The translations under genes and the position numbers were made by a program. DNA of 64,000 nucleotides. Origin: Pteria penguin. Lineage: Eukaryota > Mollusca > Bivalvia > Pterioida > Pteriidae. Positions within the stretch are counted from its first letter, which is position 1, and the number at the start of each line of letters is the position of its first letter. The DNA lies in assembly GCA_035048485.1 (NCBI GenBank), contig CM068582.1:19975570-20039569 (forward strand), read 5' to 3'. This document shows, one piece after another, positions 27,301 to 42,300 of this stretch. The notes beneath the pieces were generated by a model. The model saw only the letters and a program-made list of their open reading frames with translations, ran no database searches and was not told where the DNA came from.

Positions 27301-30300
27301 AACCAACCTGCACACATGTACCCGAGTTAGCAGAGAGTAGTTGAACGATGTTGATGGAGATTTTTGTTGGAATACAGGATCAGGAAGAAGAATTGTTGAG
27401 GTACGGTTTTTTAGCTCAACCTACTGATGATAAATGCTGTTTGTGTGACTCATCTAAATTTATCGTATACAGTACATGAGCAGAGGTAAACAATCCAGTG
27501 GCGGATCCAAAATTTTCGAAAAGGGGGGGCACATGTGTATTAGCCAAACTACTCGGTGATTTTTTATGCCAAATCTGAATTTTTACATGTAAATATGTGG
27601 CAAAAAAGGGGGGGCCCTCTAAATCCGCCACTACAGTCGTATTTCAAACCCAAGACCATGTACATGTATCCTGTATTTATGTACAAGTAATCAGTAGTTC
27701 TGTTTATAATTTACAATAATACTGTATTGAGTGAGAAAATATGAAATATATTAAGGTTCTTAACAAACAATTCAACTAAAATTTTATGATGCAAATATTT
27801 TCAAATAGTGGGAGGTGTTTTGCCAGAGTTCTGGGTAGAGAATACCTGTTTATTTGAAAAAATCTAGGTCCTCAGTTGAAAATAATCATGAAATGACATG
27901 ACTATACTGTAGTATGTGTTTTTAGGAATGCATTAATTGCTATTACATAACACATATATAATAATCAGCTAATATAAGTATTAATCAATTAAAATGTAAC
28001 ATATATAGTACACTTAGTATGTAATGGAAGAAGAAGAATCTTCTTGTCAATACAGATCAAGTATCAAACTTTGAAATGAGGTATTATCATCCATTCTTTT
28101 ATATTCTCATTAAGATATGGCCTGGGAAGCATATTGCATATAAAGTGCACAAATTCTGGATGCAGTGTGGTGACATGTCAAGTTCCAACTGGAAAAGGGA
28201 TCTACCGGTGCATTTGATATAAATAAATAGGCTACATTAGGTAAAGTTGTCATTTTGTATTTAAACCATTAATCATTCTGCATTTCACAAAGATGACTCA
28301 TGATTAATATAAATAACAACATGATCTGATTTCAGAAATACTTGTAATTGCATTGAAATATTTTATTATATGTCTTTGATTTTTCTAATGCTAGTGAGGG
28401 CATTCTTTGTATACCAACACAACATGTTTGAAGTTTTTCTTACACAGTCCAAAGGCTTCATGAGTGAGTTATATTCACAGTTTTGTAACAGTTGTGACTG
28501 TTGACTTTCACACTTTCAATTTTATTCTGAAGTGTCAAGATAAAAGTCCCTGCACTACTTTTAACTTTGTGTGTTTTTACCCCTCCATCAACCAAGATAG
28601 CTGCCAAGAGGGTAATGTCTGTGATTGGCTGTCCTTTTTATTTTATTCCCTTTTTTTGGATGATTGCCAAGGCTGCTTAAAACTACATCTATATCAAAAC
28701 TTTCAGGAGTAATAATCAATCAAGTAATTTTATTGAGTATGCATATTTGTTGCATATACAGAGCAGCAGCGTTTTGTGACATTTATCACATTCTAAGGGA
28801 TTTATATTCAGATTCTGAATTTTAAAGGTGTTTGCACTAAATCTCCTTAGTTGAGAATGTGTACTTTTCATCAATTTCTTTAACTTCATATTTATTGTTA
28901 AAAACATAAATAATTCTTATCCAGATAACTTTGGGAGATTGGGACCAAGTTACTGAAAAAGGAAAATTTTTAAAGTTATATATATTTTTTCTTGGATTAA
29001 ATTAAGATCCTTTGCAATGTATTATTTCAGGTCATGCTACAATGATGTGGGTAGTTACAGATTAAGCTGGAATCTGATCATGGTTAACCTACTTTTGAAT
29101 AAATTATTTCCTTGTCAGAAGGAGACTGCATTATAAACAGAATGGAATTTGTGTTTTGCTCATCAAATTGGGAGACCAGGGTTCAACTGAGCTATTGTGA
29201 AAGTGATTATATGCGGTCCTACAATCTGTCAACAATCTGTAAACATTTTACCTTTTAATTTCTCTGCAAAAAGTAGATCTGTGCTATAACTTTTGAGTGA
29301 TAAGTGATGAGGGTTATATTTCAAATGTGAATTCCATGTGGAAAGACTTTTTCAAGGTCAAATTTAGATTCAGTTTGACTTAGATTTTGGGTTTTGATCT
29401 ACTGTTAATTTAAAAAAAACCCAGCAGAATCCTTAATTATCAACATATAACTTTTCAATGGTGAAAGGGCTTTCATATTTCTTGATATGTTTTGCTTTGG
29501 GCCAAGAAAATCTCTTACCATTTTACAGACTTTTTTCTAAAAGGGGGGGGGGGGGGGGCTGTCATTTTCACAAACATATTTGGTTGAAGTTTGATGTTAT
29601 TATATGGTAGATCAAAGTGACACATTTTTCAATACCCTTTGTGGTTATTAATTTATATGCAGGTTACGTACTATAAATCAGTGTTTTTTACAATGTAATA
29701 ATAAATAATAAATCTGAAAAATTGAATCAAGAATTGTGTTTTTCTAGTGGTTAATTAAGGTAAGGAAAGGGGTTAGTTGATGACTATTTGAATAGTTACA
29801 TTGGAATTCAAATTGTAGCCTTTTAGTTTAATTTTGCTCACCAAAGCCAGTAATACCTTTTGCATTCTTATAATAAATCCTCAAAACACATACCTGATAA
29901 AATTTGTTAAGATTGTACTATAGTCTAGATTTGTCTGTAGGTGGTGCAACAATTGAGAATATTGTTTGTCACCAAATATTCTCTGCTTTTGTTTCAATTT
30001 TTCTTTATTTATGCATAGGTGATATATAGGGATCTATTTCAAACATACTAGATTACATCTTATTCTAGAATTTCATTTCATTACAATTTTGACATCATTT
30101 GTCTTGGTCATTTTCATATGTAACACTGGGACTTTGGTGAGCAATTTTGACCTTCTCGGGCCTCTTTTTTTTAATTTTTCAATTTAGAAATTGATCATAA
30201 AATGTGTTGAAATATATGATATATTGTTATCATTCAAAATCAATTAAAATTAAATTAATTCTAAATGTTTATATGTGTTTCATGTTTATATGACGATTCC

Positions 30301-33300
30301 GTAATTTGACAATTTTCTGACATGTCAAAATAGTCAAGATTTGGTGACCATATTTTCTATTCCTGTGGATAAATTTTCTTCATACTCATAATGTTGTGCA
30401 ATTGGACACTAAGGATTATAGATATAATTTTTCTTGAAAACTGAATTTGCAGATTTTTGTAAAATGCTGTTTTTAGGGGAGAAAATAGGGGATTTTTTGT
30501 ACTGTTTTGTATATTTACTGAAACCTTTCTAGCACAGATATTGAAATAAGTTCTTTCAAAACAATTTCTCCTTGGAAATTTTACTAAAACATTATTCCTT
30601 TTCTGATATTAATTTGTGTTTTTGATATATATTTACATTTGGTAAAGTTAAAAGATATTGAATTGACTTTGTAGTACCTTTCAAGGGAACTCCAAATATG
30701 CCTCAAAGGGAGCTTACTCAAAGTCAAATTTTTCAGAACTGTGTGGATAAATTTTTTTCATACTTTGCAATTTAGTAGATATCATATTCAAATATGAAAA
30801 AATGAAGAAAATTGAATCCGGGAGTCAAGTGTTTAATTCCTCCTTAAATCACTCTGCATGAGAATTTATTTGAACGTTTGACAATGGAATAAATTAAAAT
30901 GAAATATGTGACTTAAGTATATTCTCAGTTTATGGCGCCGGACCCTGTTCTTGTTTCACATGTCTATGTTTCAACTGCTGCACTTATCAATTCTTCTGCC
31001 TTATTTCCAAAAATAGAACTATAACTCGTAAGTACTCAATCAACCCATTGATACAGGATACTTTATTGTATTGATTGAACCAATTCTTATACATGAATGA
31101 TGTTTAGGAGTAACACACTACACGTCTGATCATCTTAACATATAAACTAACTAAGCTTGTTGTGAAGACGTAACAATACACAGATAAAGATGACGTCACA
31201 TCGCCGGAATGCTGTCAAGAAGTAATGGCATTGAATATATTAACATTACAGTTACCGCACTATTACAGTCTGAATATAGTTATGAAATATCAATGTATAA
31301 AGATATATAAAACAGAATTAACACAGTTGATAAAACACACAGTCTTGAATTCACAACATCTTACCTCAGCATTGACTAGAACGCTATGAATCATTGCAAC
31401 ATAGGCCTGTAATTCAGCTTGTAGTTCAGAATCAAGATCTTTGCTTAAATCAAATCCCTAAATAACATACAAAGCAAAACAAAATTAAGCACTAGTATGC
31501 ATTGCAAAGAGAAATACAACAAAAATATATACACTGGGTATCTGATTTTTTGCAAACTTTACTATTACCACAGAATTATTTCTAATAAAATTCTATATCA
31601 ATTCTGTGTTGTTTAATGTCCTTGAAAACATTTTACCTATGTATCAGGATCATAGTAACCATAGTTAAACTGTATATGTTTTCTTTCATACCCAACATCT
31701 TTACCATGGGCAGTAATGGATAATTATATAAAATTGGAAAAACTGAATTACTGTATACATGGAAAATTTCGCCTGTTTTATTTTTGCCCTTTGATAGGAG
31801 GGCGAATTCAAAATGAGGCAAATATGTTTCCAACAACTGAAATAATTATAACCAATAGTTCAATGAACATGTTTATTTCATTCTTATTTAAAACAATGAT
31901 ATTTAAAAACATTATTAAACTGTCGATATAAAAGTATGCAGGTGTCTAATAGAATTATTTAAAAGACAATTACACAATATACCAGAAGTCTCTGTCGAGA
32001 CTGGAGCTCTACTGTTATCCTCTACTCAAACAACAATTTACCTTCAGAGAAGAAGGGGTAAAAATATATTTGGACCACACATGTATGTTTTGTATTGCAC
32101 ATGCACAACTAGACCACCTACCAAACATGATGAGATCATAATTAAGTCTCACAGACATATACAATAAGAGAAGAAGTGGGAACAAGATTTTGGGACCACG
32201 CCCCTTTGTGGGGCCCCAGGGGGTCCGAACTGGCCCAAAATTGCACATGCACAATTACACCACCTATCCAACAAAAGGAGACCATAATTACATGTAGGTC
32301 TCTAGGCTATATACTTTCAAAGAAAAAGAGGGAACAAGATTTTGGGACCACACCCCTTTGTGGGACCCAAGGGGGTCCGGACTGGACCAAACTTATACAT
32401 GCACAACTACATCACATATCAATCATGATGAGACTATAATTAGGTCTCTGGGACATATACCTTCAGAAAAGAAGAGGGAACAAGATTTTGGGACCACGCC
32501 CCTGTGGGGCCCAAGGAGGTCCAAACTGGTCCAAAATTGCACATGCACAACTACACCACCTATCCAACAAAATGAGACCATAATTAGGTCTCTAGGATAT
32601 ATACCTTCAGAGAAAAAGAGGGAACAAGATTTTGGGACCACACCCGTTTGTGGGACCCCAGGGGGTCCAGACTGGACCAAAATTATACATGCACAACTAG
32701 ATCACCCACCAAACATGATTAGACCATAATTAGGTCTCTGGGACATATACCTTAAGAAAAGAAGAGGGAACAAGATTTTGGGACCACGCCCCTTTGTGGG
32801 GTCCCAGGGGGTCTGGACCAGACCAAAATTGCACATGCATAACTACACCACCTATCCAACAAAATGAGACCATAATTAGGTCTCTAGGATATATACCTTA
32901 AGAGAAAATGAGGGAACAAGATTTTGGGACCACGCCCCTTTTTGGGACCCCAGGGGGTCCGGACCAGACCAAAATTATACATGCACAACTACATCACATA
33001 CCAAACTTGATGAGACCATAATTAGGTCTCTGGGACATATACCTTCAGAAAAGAAGAGGGAACAATATTTTGTGACCACGCCCCTTTGTGGGACCCCAGG
33101 GGGTCCGGACCAGACCAAAATTATACATGCACAACTACATCACATACCAAACTTGATGAGACCATAATTAGGTCTCTGGGACATATACCTTCAGAAAAGA
33201 AGAGGGAACAATATTTTGTGACCACGCCCCTTTGTGGGGTCCCAGGGGGTCCGGACTAGACCAAAATTGCACATGCACAACTAGACCACCTATCCAACAA

Positions 33301-36300
33301 AATGAGACCATAATTAGGTCTCTGGGACATATACCTTAAGGATAGAAGTGGGAACAAGAATTTGGGACCACGCCCTTTTGTGGGACCCCAGGGGGGGGGG
33401 GGGGCGGACCAGGCCGAAATAATAAATGCACAACTAGATCACATACCAAACATGATGAGACCATAATTAGGTCTCTGGGACATATACCTTAAGAATAGAA
33501 GAGGGAACAAGATTTTGGGACCACGCCCCTTTCTGGGAGCCCAAGGGGGCCGGACCGTACCAAATTGCACATGCACAACTAGACCACCTATATAACAAAA
33601 TGAGACCATAATTAGGTCTCTATGATATATACCTTCAGAAATGAAAAGGGAACAAGATTTTGGGACCACACCCCTTTTGTAGGGGCCCCAGGGGGTCCGG
33701 ACCGGACCAAAATTGCACATGCACAACTAAACCAGCTACAAAACATGATGAGACCATAATTAGGTCTCTGGGATATATACAATCAGAGAAGAAGAGGGAA
33801 CAAGATTTTGGGACCACGCCCTTTTGTGGGCCCCCAAGGGGTCGGAACTGGACCAAAATTGCACATGCACAACTAGACCACCTACCCAACAAGAAGAACC
33901 CATAATAAGGTCTCTGGGGTATATACCTTCAGAGGAGAAGAGGGAACAAAAAATTGTTTACGGACGGACGTCCGGACAACGGACGAAGGACCATCGCATG
34001 AGCTCGACTGGTCGAGACCAGTAGAGCTAAAAATGAATTATAAAAATTGGCAGGGGTGCAGTTATGCATATATTACAAAAATATGATTTTGAAGAGAAGG
34101 GAGGGCGAATTTGTCATCAAAGGGCGAATTCAAAGCTGTATACAGTAATTAATTACACTAGTATGTCATAATGAATTGAATGTCTCTGTATCATACCCTT
34201 CTTTTCACAAATCCGACTATTGGTTCAAATCCAGCTATCAGAAAAGGTCCTGCTTTTATAAATGGTACCTGACCTGAACAAAATAAAAAAAGAATCAACA
34301 GAAGATTTATGATGGCTTAAAATGTATCATTACCAATTAGATTAATGCAGATATGTTTTCCAATATGTAAGAGATATTTCATATCATAAATATTTAAACT
34401 GTAGTTTATTATCAGTTACACTCCTGTGATTTTTACCAATATTTCAAGGGGCAAGACAAGCAAGACTTGACAAAGAGCAACCACAATGGCTCACATAAGG
34501 CATCTGCTTAGGTAAGCTAAATATAGAATCAGCCAAATATAAATTTTCCTTCGGAGTAATTGTCACCATCGATAATTACCGACTAATAAAATGAGTAATT
34601 ATGATGTAAATAGTATTATGTCATACAATACATTGAACAGATTTCAATCTTTATCAGGAGAATAACATATGAATATAGTACAATATAGTACAATATAGTA
34701 CAATGAAATTATAAACAACCATTCACCTGAAGGGGACATCTCTTCTGCATTGGTACGGAGATCTTGAGTAAATGGTAACTGACACATTCTCAGAAATGTT
34801 CTTACACTAAGACAGTTAGCATAGTCAGACATAATCATCTGTTCAGCTGTAAAGGAAAACATGACTCAAAATTAAGGTATCATATCCAAAGATATTGTAT
34901 AAGATCTATCATAAATTCTAAAGTCATTGGGAATTGTATAAAGTACATATAAATAAAATACTTAATATAATCGTGGAATTCTAATTTTTGTGGTTTCTTG
35001 GTTGTCTGCACACACGAGTTTACATTCCATGAATTATAATGATATTATAAAAATAATAAATGAAAACTGTAATAGTTTCAAGCTAAACTTATATAGCTTC
35101 ATCCAACAATGAAGGTCATTCATACAACTAATCTTACAGTAATAGTACCAAAGCAAGGAACTGATTGATCAAGAGTGTATCTAGGGTACAATGTGCGAGT
35201 AATTTTCATTGAATATACACTGACTTGTCATGGCTATAATAACTGCGGATAAAGATCTGCTAAAACCTTATAAGGGGTTATGTTCTGGTGAACTCTGATT
35301 TTCATCCCATCAGTGAATCCACTACAAATCATTCAATAATAATTACTCGGATCTTAGAATAAAGCTGGATACACTCTTGATAAAAAATTGTTAAATGAGT
35401 TTATCAGGGCAATTAATTACGGGTACTGAAAATTATATAAAATCACTGTTATTATATCGTGCCTCCTCTCGTAAACATCTTCTTTGTGCATTGTTATTAC
35501 CTAGGGCTGTAGTGTGAGTAGATATTTATCTTTTTTTTTTTGATTGGAGGTACTGTCCACAAATTTATGAACCTGTATTAGTGTATTTTATGTTAAACCA
35601 AAAAGTTGGAATCCACAAAAATAAAGTATTTCACAGTGTTTTACATGTAACATAATTACACAATCTTTATGGAAATATTGATATCAAAGCATGTCATTTT
35701 CTGGAATCTGAGCAATTTTCTATACTATACAGAAAATGAGGATACATCATGTTAAGAAAAATCAGCGTTCACTACGTACTATTTGTAAGCTTTTACATAT
35801 ATATTTGCTTGTCTTGCTATGGTTTAATATCACTTTCAACAATGCTCAGTTATATTTTAACCAAGAAAACGTCACTGACCTTTTAATCTAAAACAAAGCC
35901 CCTAAAACATTAGCACAGTAAACCACATACCTACAAAAACAGCCCTCAAAACCAAACATTTGGAAAATCAAACCAATTTAAACCAAGCACTTGGAACCAC
36001 TGCACCATAAGTGAAGTACCTACACCTTCAGCATCCTATAAACTCATTAAAACTCAATCTATTACACTCCTTAGTTTTATCATGTTTGCTGTGGTAGATT
36101 TCAATATACTCCGTAGCAGGTCATCTCATATCGACCTTTGACATGGACCAATCAGCATCCGCTGTGCGAAGTTGGCCAAGTTTTTCGAGGCATGCTGCCA
36201 AGAAATAAGGGTGCAGTCATATTTGTTTACACACATTGCCACAGAGTTCCTTTCCTTGGCCAGCTTTGCACAGCGGATGCTGATTGGTCAGTGTCAAAAG

Positions 36301-39300
36301 TTGATTTGAGATGAACTGCTATGGAGAGTACTGAAATCTACACAGCGAACATGATAAAACTAAGGAGCATGATAAATCAAGTTTTAATGAGATTGCAGCA
36401 TCTTAAACTAAACATCTACAACATCAGCATCCTAAGCTCTGCACCTGCAACATCAAAACCCAACTCAAAGCCCCTGTAAACTCAGCATCCTCAACGAGAT
36501 ACCTGACACACCAGCACCTGAAACCAAGCATCTGCAACATCAGCAATCCAAATTCTGGAAACATCAGCACCCTATACCAAATGCCTGGAACATCAGCTTC
36601 AGAAACCAAGCATTTGCAACATCGGCAGGTCAAATTCCTTGAACATCAGCATTCTACATCAAATACCTGGAACAATGGTACACGAAACCAAACATCTGGA
36701 ATATAAGCATACTACATCAAGCACCTGAAACATAAGTATCGTAAACCAATCATCTGCAACATCAGAATTTCTACATTCAGTAAATGAACATTTGCAAACT
36801 CAACCAAGCATTTCAACAATTTTTCAGTTATATTGCGACATGGAATCAGGAGGTATACAATTAAACATAGTGGTGCAATCTGGGAATTGAATCCCGATTG
36901 TCGGCATCGCAAGCTAGATCACTATGGTACATTTGTTTGTTGGTTAATGCAGCTGTTTTGAAGAAGTTATGGAAGATGGTACCTGCTGGGGCCTGTGTTG
37001 TCCTGCCTCGAATCTACCCCTTGACAGAACTAGCCAAAAAGTAACAACATTTGTTGGTAACCCTGAGTACTTTATCCCTACCAACATTCATTAAAATCCC
37101 ACCAGCAGTTCTGAAGCAATCAAAAGTAAGAAAATTGTCAGCAGACCAGACAGATGTATGAATGCCAGATGAGCACTGATCAGAATAGCTAATTTGAGCC
37201 TCCTGCTCAGGTGATCTGAAAAAAACCTTAGAATTTAAGCATCCTAAACGAAGTACCTGGAACATCAGAACCATAAGCAAAACATCTGGAACATCAGCAT
37301 CTTCAGCAAAGTTCTTCAAAATCTTAAACCAAGCACACAGAACATATGCATCCTAAGTGACACACCAACACATCAACCACCTTAAAGAAAGCACAGGGAT
37401 CATCAGAACCCTACACCAATCATCTGGATATGAGTACCCTAAAGCAAGTCAATGCAATATCAGCATCCTAAATCAAGCACCTGCAACATTAGCATCTTGA
37501 ATTGTGCATATATTCATTGTACTTATTGCACCCACAATACTTTATAAAGAAAAGATGCATGGTGTATGTATTTTAATTTATCATTGCCACTAGTAAACAC
37601 AGCATGATAGCCGAGTTATTGGAAGTGAAAATATGAAGAAAGTGAATCGCTATTCTTAAAGTTGGACATTCAGATATTTCATTAGGGACATTCTGATCAT
37701 GTGGGGTACATTCTGAGACTTTACGATAAAAGCAAAGCAAATTTCTATGGGAACTCTCCCAAAAAGAGTACAATATATCATTCTAACTATTTAAGTTTTG
37801 GTAAATACTTGACACATTCTAATACTTCTTTGGGTATTTACAAGTAATTATATGATTAATGCTGTCATGTCAAGTTTGAGAATGAGAATTTGACTATACA
37901 ATGTCATTATCTATGCTATCTAGAGGTTACTTTAGGGTTTGCCTTCCAAAACATGCATATATGGTAAGCATAGTTTATTCTACCTATTATTATATAGTAA
38001 GTATTGGAATTCTACCTATTTTTTTTATTAAATTGTACTTATTATTATATGGTATTTATTATAAATTTTACTTTCATTACTTGATACATGTTGCAAATTC
38101 TAACTATTATCATATGGTATATATTATAAATTCTACCTATTATCATGATTATACTGTATATAATGTTAATTCTAACTATTATTTTATTGTATGTATTTTA
38201 AATTCTACCCATTGTTTAAATGGCCAAGTGTGTTTTTAAACTTTCATTAAATTATATCAGTGCAATTTTCCATCATAATGGATATGTCATATAGAAGCAA
38301 GACACATACCTGCCAATATTTTCAATATTAAGTATATCTACTAACCTTGATAAGTCTGGACAAGTTTGACATCCTCTGGCCATCTTTCTGTTGCTATAAT
38401 TTAAAAGAAGAATTTTAAAAATATATTTACATTTTAAAAATATATGACTCTTAGATGCTAAATACAATTTTTTTGCATCAGAGAATGATTTTGCACATTG
38501 TCATTGTAGCATATACACAGAGTTCTTGAAAACTGTCAATTTTGTTGCTTTGGCAAATGTACAATGAACACATGCAAAAACCACTCAAACCAAAAGACTA
38601 CATTGCAACCAGATGTTCTGTCAGGGCACACGATCAATCTAAATCGGGACTGATATTCAGTCAAGTTTCCAGTCTTAAAAAGGCCCAATTTTCCCCCCTC
38701 AATTGACTGAAAATTCCCCTTTTGTAAGCCATTCAAATCTAAAAAACATAATACATGTAACATATAAAAAAAAGAAAGAAAAATATTAAAAACATGAGTC
38801 TCAATCAAAGTGAAAGTTAGGTTCCTCAACAGCTTAGCTTTAAAAGTGTAATCCAGATTTCAGCAAGCCTTTATGTGGATGTAATAACGAAAACCCCATA
38901 ATGTACACGGACACGGTTGTGGTATTTAAGTTGGTATTTGCTTTCGTTTTCAAATGTATGGAATGTGTATTTTCTTTAAAGAATATAAGTACATTTGTGT
39001 ATAATATGCATGTCATTTACTACAGGTCTTCAGTAAAGTTGTCAACTTTAAATCTCTATCTATGGCAATCACTGAATGACAGCCTTTCAACTCAGTCGTG
39101 CCATAGAGTACTTTCTAAATCTAAGAAATAGGATGGTGAAGTTTTGAAAAATTTGTTAAATAAAAAAAGTGCGACTCAGTGGATATTTCTGTAATTTGTT
39201 TCCTTTTTTATTGCACAAGCTCTTTCAAGTCATTAGAATAAGCCGGCATGGCCTAGTGGTATAGCGCTTGCCTCCTGATTGGGAGGCCGGGGTTCCAGTC

Positions 39301-42300
39301 CCGCTCTGGTAATGCCGGTGACGGTGTCTTGAGACAGTAAAAACTGAGGCTCTGTGTTGTGGTATGCATGGCACGTCAAAGATCCCTCACTGCTTCGGGT
39401 GGGTCCATTGCAAAGGTCAAAATTTGTAGGCCCTGCATCAGGCAGATGGCTTCACCATATATGTGAAATATTCGTGGTGTGATGTTAAACAAAAATCAAT
39501 CAATCAATCGTCATTAAAATTCCCCATTGCACAGAAAACACTGTAAAAATTCTTCTTTCAAAGGGCATGGGTATCATTCCCCCTGTGGGGTGTGAGTGCC
39601 CTGGCAACATCATTTAAATTAATATCCCTTAAAGAAATAATTATGATACATGTGTAGATCTTATTTGTTGCAACCACTGTCTTTGAGCATTATAGAATGA
39701 TGTTTGTTAAAAATTCCCTGTTGGCCAGAAAACGCCATTAAAATTTCTCCTAAAAAGGACAAGTGTACCTGCCCCTTGTGAGGTGTGGGTGCCCTGCTTG
39801 TCTGGGTAAATGGTACTGTGCCAGTTTTGAAGAGTAAATGGACTTCATTTGACAAAAGGTGGTCAGGCGATGAAAGTACAGGTACATGTATTTCTTGAAA
39901 CTTGCATACCAAAATATTGGAAACTGCACTTACCTAACTCAATATCACAGTAGGTAAACATTGCATTTTGAATTTGGGCATTCTGAACTAATTCCGTTAC
40001 CTACCTTTGTTAAATGTTTCTGTATTAACAGTAGCTATGATCAGAATAGAAGAGTCTGTGCTATCAGTAACATAAATTATTCAAAAGCCATTTGGCTAAT
40101 GCAAGCACAAATTAATTAGCCAAATGTGTAAGCCATTAGCCAGGTATAAAAGACAAAAACAACTTATACTTAGAATTTTAGAAAATTTAATATTGAAAAA
40201 ATAACTGATAACACAACTGACAATAAAATTCATCATTTTTTTCCATTAACAATCCAAAACCTGTACACCAAGTTGATTTGTTACGTTTGTTAGCATTTTT
40301 CTTTTTCTTAATCGGTGGTTCATCTTGTTCATCTGTTGTCATAGGGTTTAGGTATCAATGTTTGTTGGCACCCATCTTACTACCTCATAACAAGGTAGTA
40401 TGATGCGAGTCAACAAACATTGAAACCTGAATACTGTATCTGTTGTCACAGATTCTAATGATGGAGTGCCACTCGGCGATTAGAACTTTGATTAGCCATG
40501 TTCAATGTTCAGAGTGTTCAGAAATGATTTACATCATGATTACTTTGAAGTTTGATAAAGTTGATATCAATAGTAACTAAATTAAAGTGTTGTGATGACC
40601 ATGATATGTGCTTACGATTTAAACAGAAAAAAATTACTGAAAAAATCTGACTTTTTTAACTTACAAAATGTACGTATTTGCCAACTTGATACTCATGTAC
40701 TAAGAGCGTTTAGCCATTTTGATTCTGAATTCACATTTGGTGAAATGGTGATTGGGTAGCGGTCACACGGAGAGTTCTAGTTTACTGGTCCCCATTATTA
40801 ATTGGGGGGCTACTGCCACCCCAACCACTGTTACAGTATGGTCACCGTGGAACTTAATTTTCCCACAAAGAAACGTGGGCATCGTGGGCGATAAATTTAC
40901 CTGTAGATGTCCAATCTTTATCGGCTGAATTTTTATTTGCGATTAGCAATTCAGCCGTTTTTCCGTGGGCAGCGTGGTTGTTTGAGCGTGGACACTTTAC
41001 ACTCATCTCGTTTAAATAACAATGCAGCGGACAGACAGTAATCGGAGTTAGCGCTAGCATCATATATGGTAGAATGTACTTATCTTATTCATGAGAATGT
41101 TATACAATTATACATGTCGAATTCGGAGATTTAACTTTGCTGTAATTTACTCTTTCACTGAAATCATTATTACATGACTAGCATCAAGAATCGCATATAG
41201 TAGCAAACGATAATTATAATGTAATTTAAATTGTCTAACATTTCAGGATAAAAGTAAACGTAAGCTCTTCATGACAAAATTATTAATTTCACTCAGGGAA
41301 ACCAGTGTGTTTATCCAGTATCAATTAATTATATCCTAGTCCATGCCGGTGTGCTCCTGATTCCCTTACTCGCTTAAAATAACATTTAATACAATTGCGT
41401 GTGAAAGGGGCCCTCGTAAGTGGTGTTACTGATATTAAGTGTAAAACAAAGCTCCAGAGATCACCTGTACAACGTTACTTAAAATAGATAAGTACACGTA
41501 TTTTTGTTTTCTTTAAAGAATGTACATGTGCATACAATACTTAAAAGAACGTTCGAATAATTCTTCATTTCGATCTTGCACAGATGACGCTTACCTAAGG
41601 AATAAACAAGCCAAAATATGTTACCCTTATGAGGGCCCCTTTCATAACACCGAGCGAGAAAATGTTGAACTTAATTAATAGTGAGGCAATTTGAAGTTCA
41701 AATAAATCATTACATATTCTGATGGCTAAACGCATGCTTTTGTCCACCATTCTGAGATTCTATAGACCTCCTGTCAATTATAACTCATAAAACAAATCAT
41801 CTTGTTTAAATGACCCTGAAATGTCAACACATTAAATCCTTTTTGTCCAGCGTGTGCCGATTAGACAGTGACAATCCAGGATATAGAAAACATGATAACA
41901 GTTGCACTGGTTATATCTACAAAGATATCGCAATTTCTTACAGATTTTCATCACTGGTGAAACTAACTGTGAAAACGAAGACTCGTAATTCTTTTTAAAA
42001 ATATGCAATGAAGTGGTGTTTGAATCAACATGCCATTCTAGACATTTGGTTTGGTATTAAATTTATGATAGATTTCTGAAATTCCCGCTTATACGAGTAC
42101 AATGCGGTCTTTAATTCACCCCTATTCATTGTTAGTTCTGTAATTAGTGCGTTCAACTGTCAGCCCGCTGCATCGTGGGCATGTAATAGGTTTGAGTGGA
42201 CAATTTATACTGCCGCCGACGGACTGCCCGTTGGTGGCATTGCGTGGGCTGCCCGTTGGCGCACGTGGATTTTCCTAATTCCACGCCGACTGTACTGTAA

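Larger units (their letters stand above)
35935..37510. repeat. Degenerate minisatellite, ~28-35-bp unit, interrupted
   Basis: Variants of AACATCAGCATCCTAAACCA plus AGCACCTGG recur dozens of times from about 35935 to 37510. Two interruptions are visible: a foldback element at 36043-36391 and a non-repeat block at about 36785-37215. Divergence is high, so the array is old. The small minus-strand open frames here are artefacts of the Cys/Met/Leu-rich complement. Confidence 0.7.

Noticed and set aside
32015..34024. Many Cys/Pro/Gly-rich open frames on both strands
   Set aside because: Same cause: 146-bp repeats of the second Helitron-like element.
39935..40000. Apparent minus-strand mini-exon (VTELVQNAQIQNAMFTYCDI) before a GTAAGT donor
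   Set aside because: No polypyrimidine acceptor, no counterpart in metaxin-2, and inserting it would break the exon 1-exon 2 phase.
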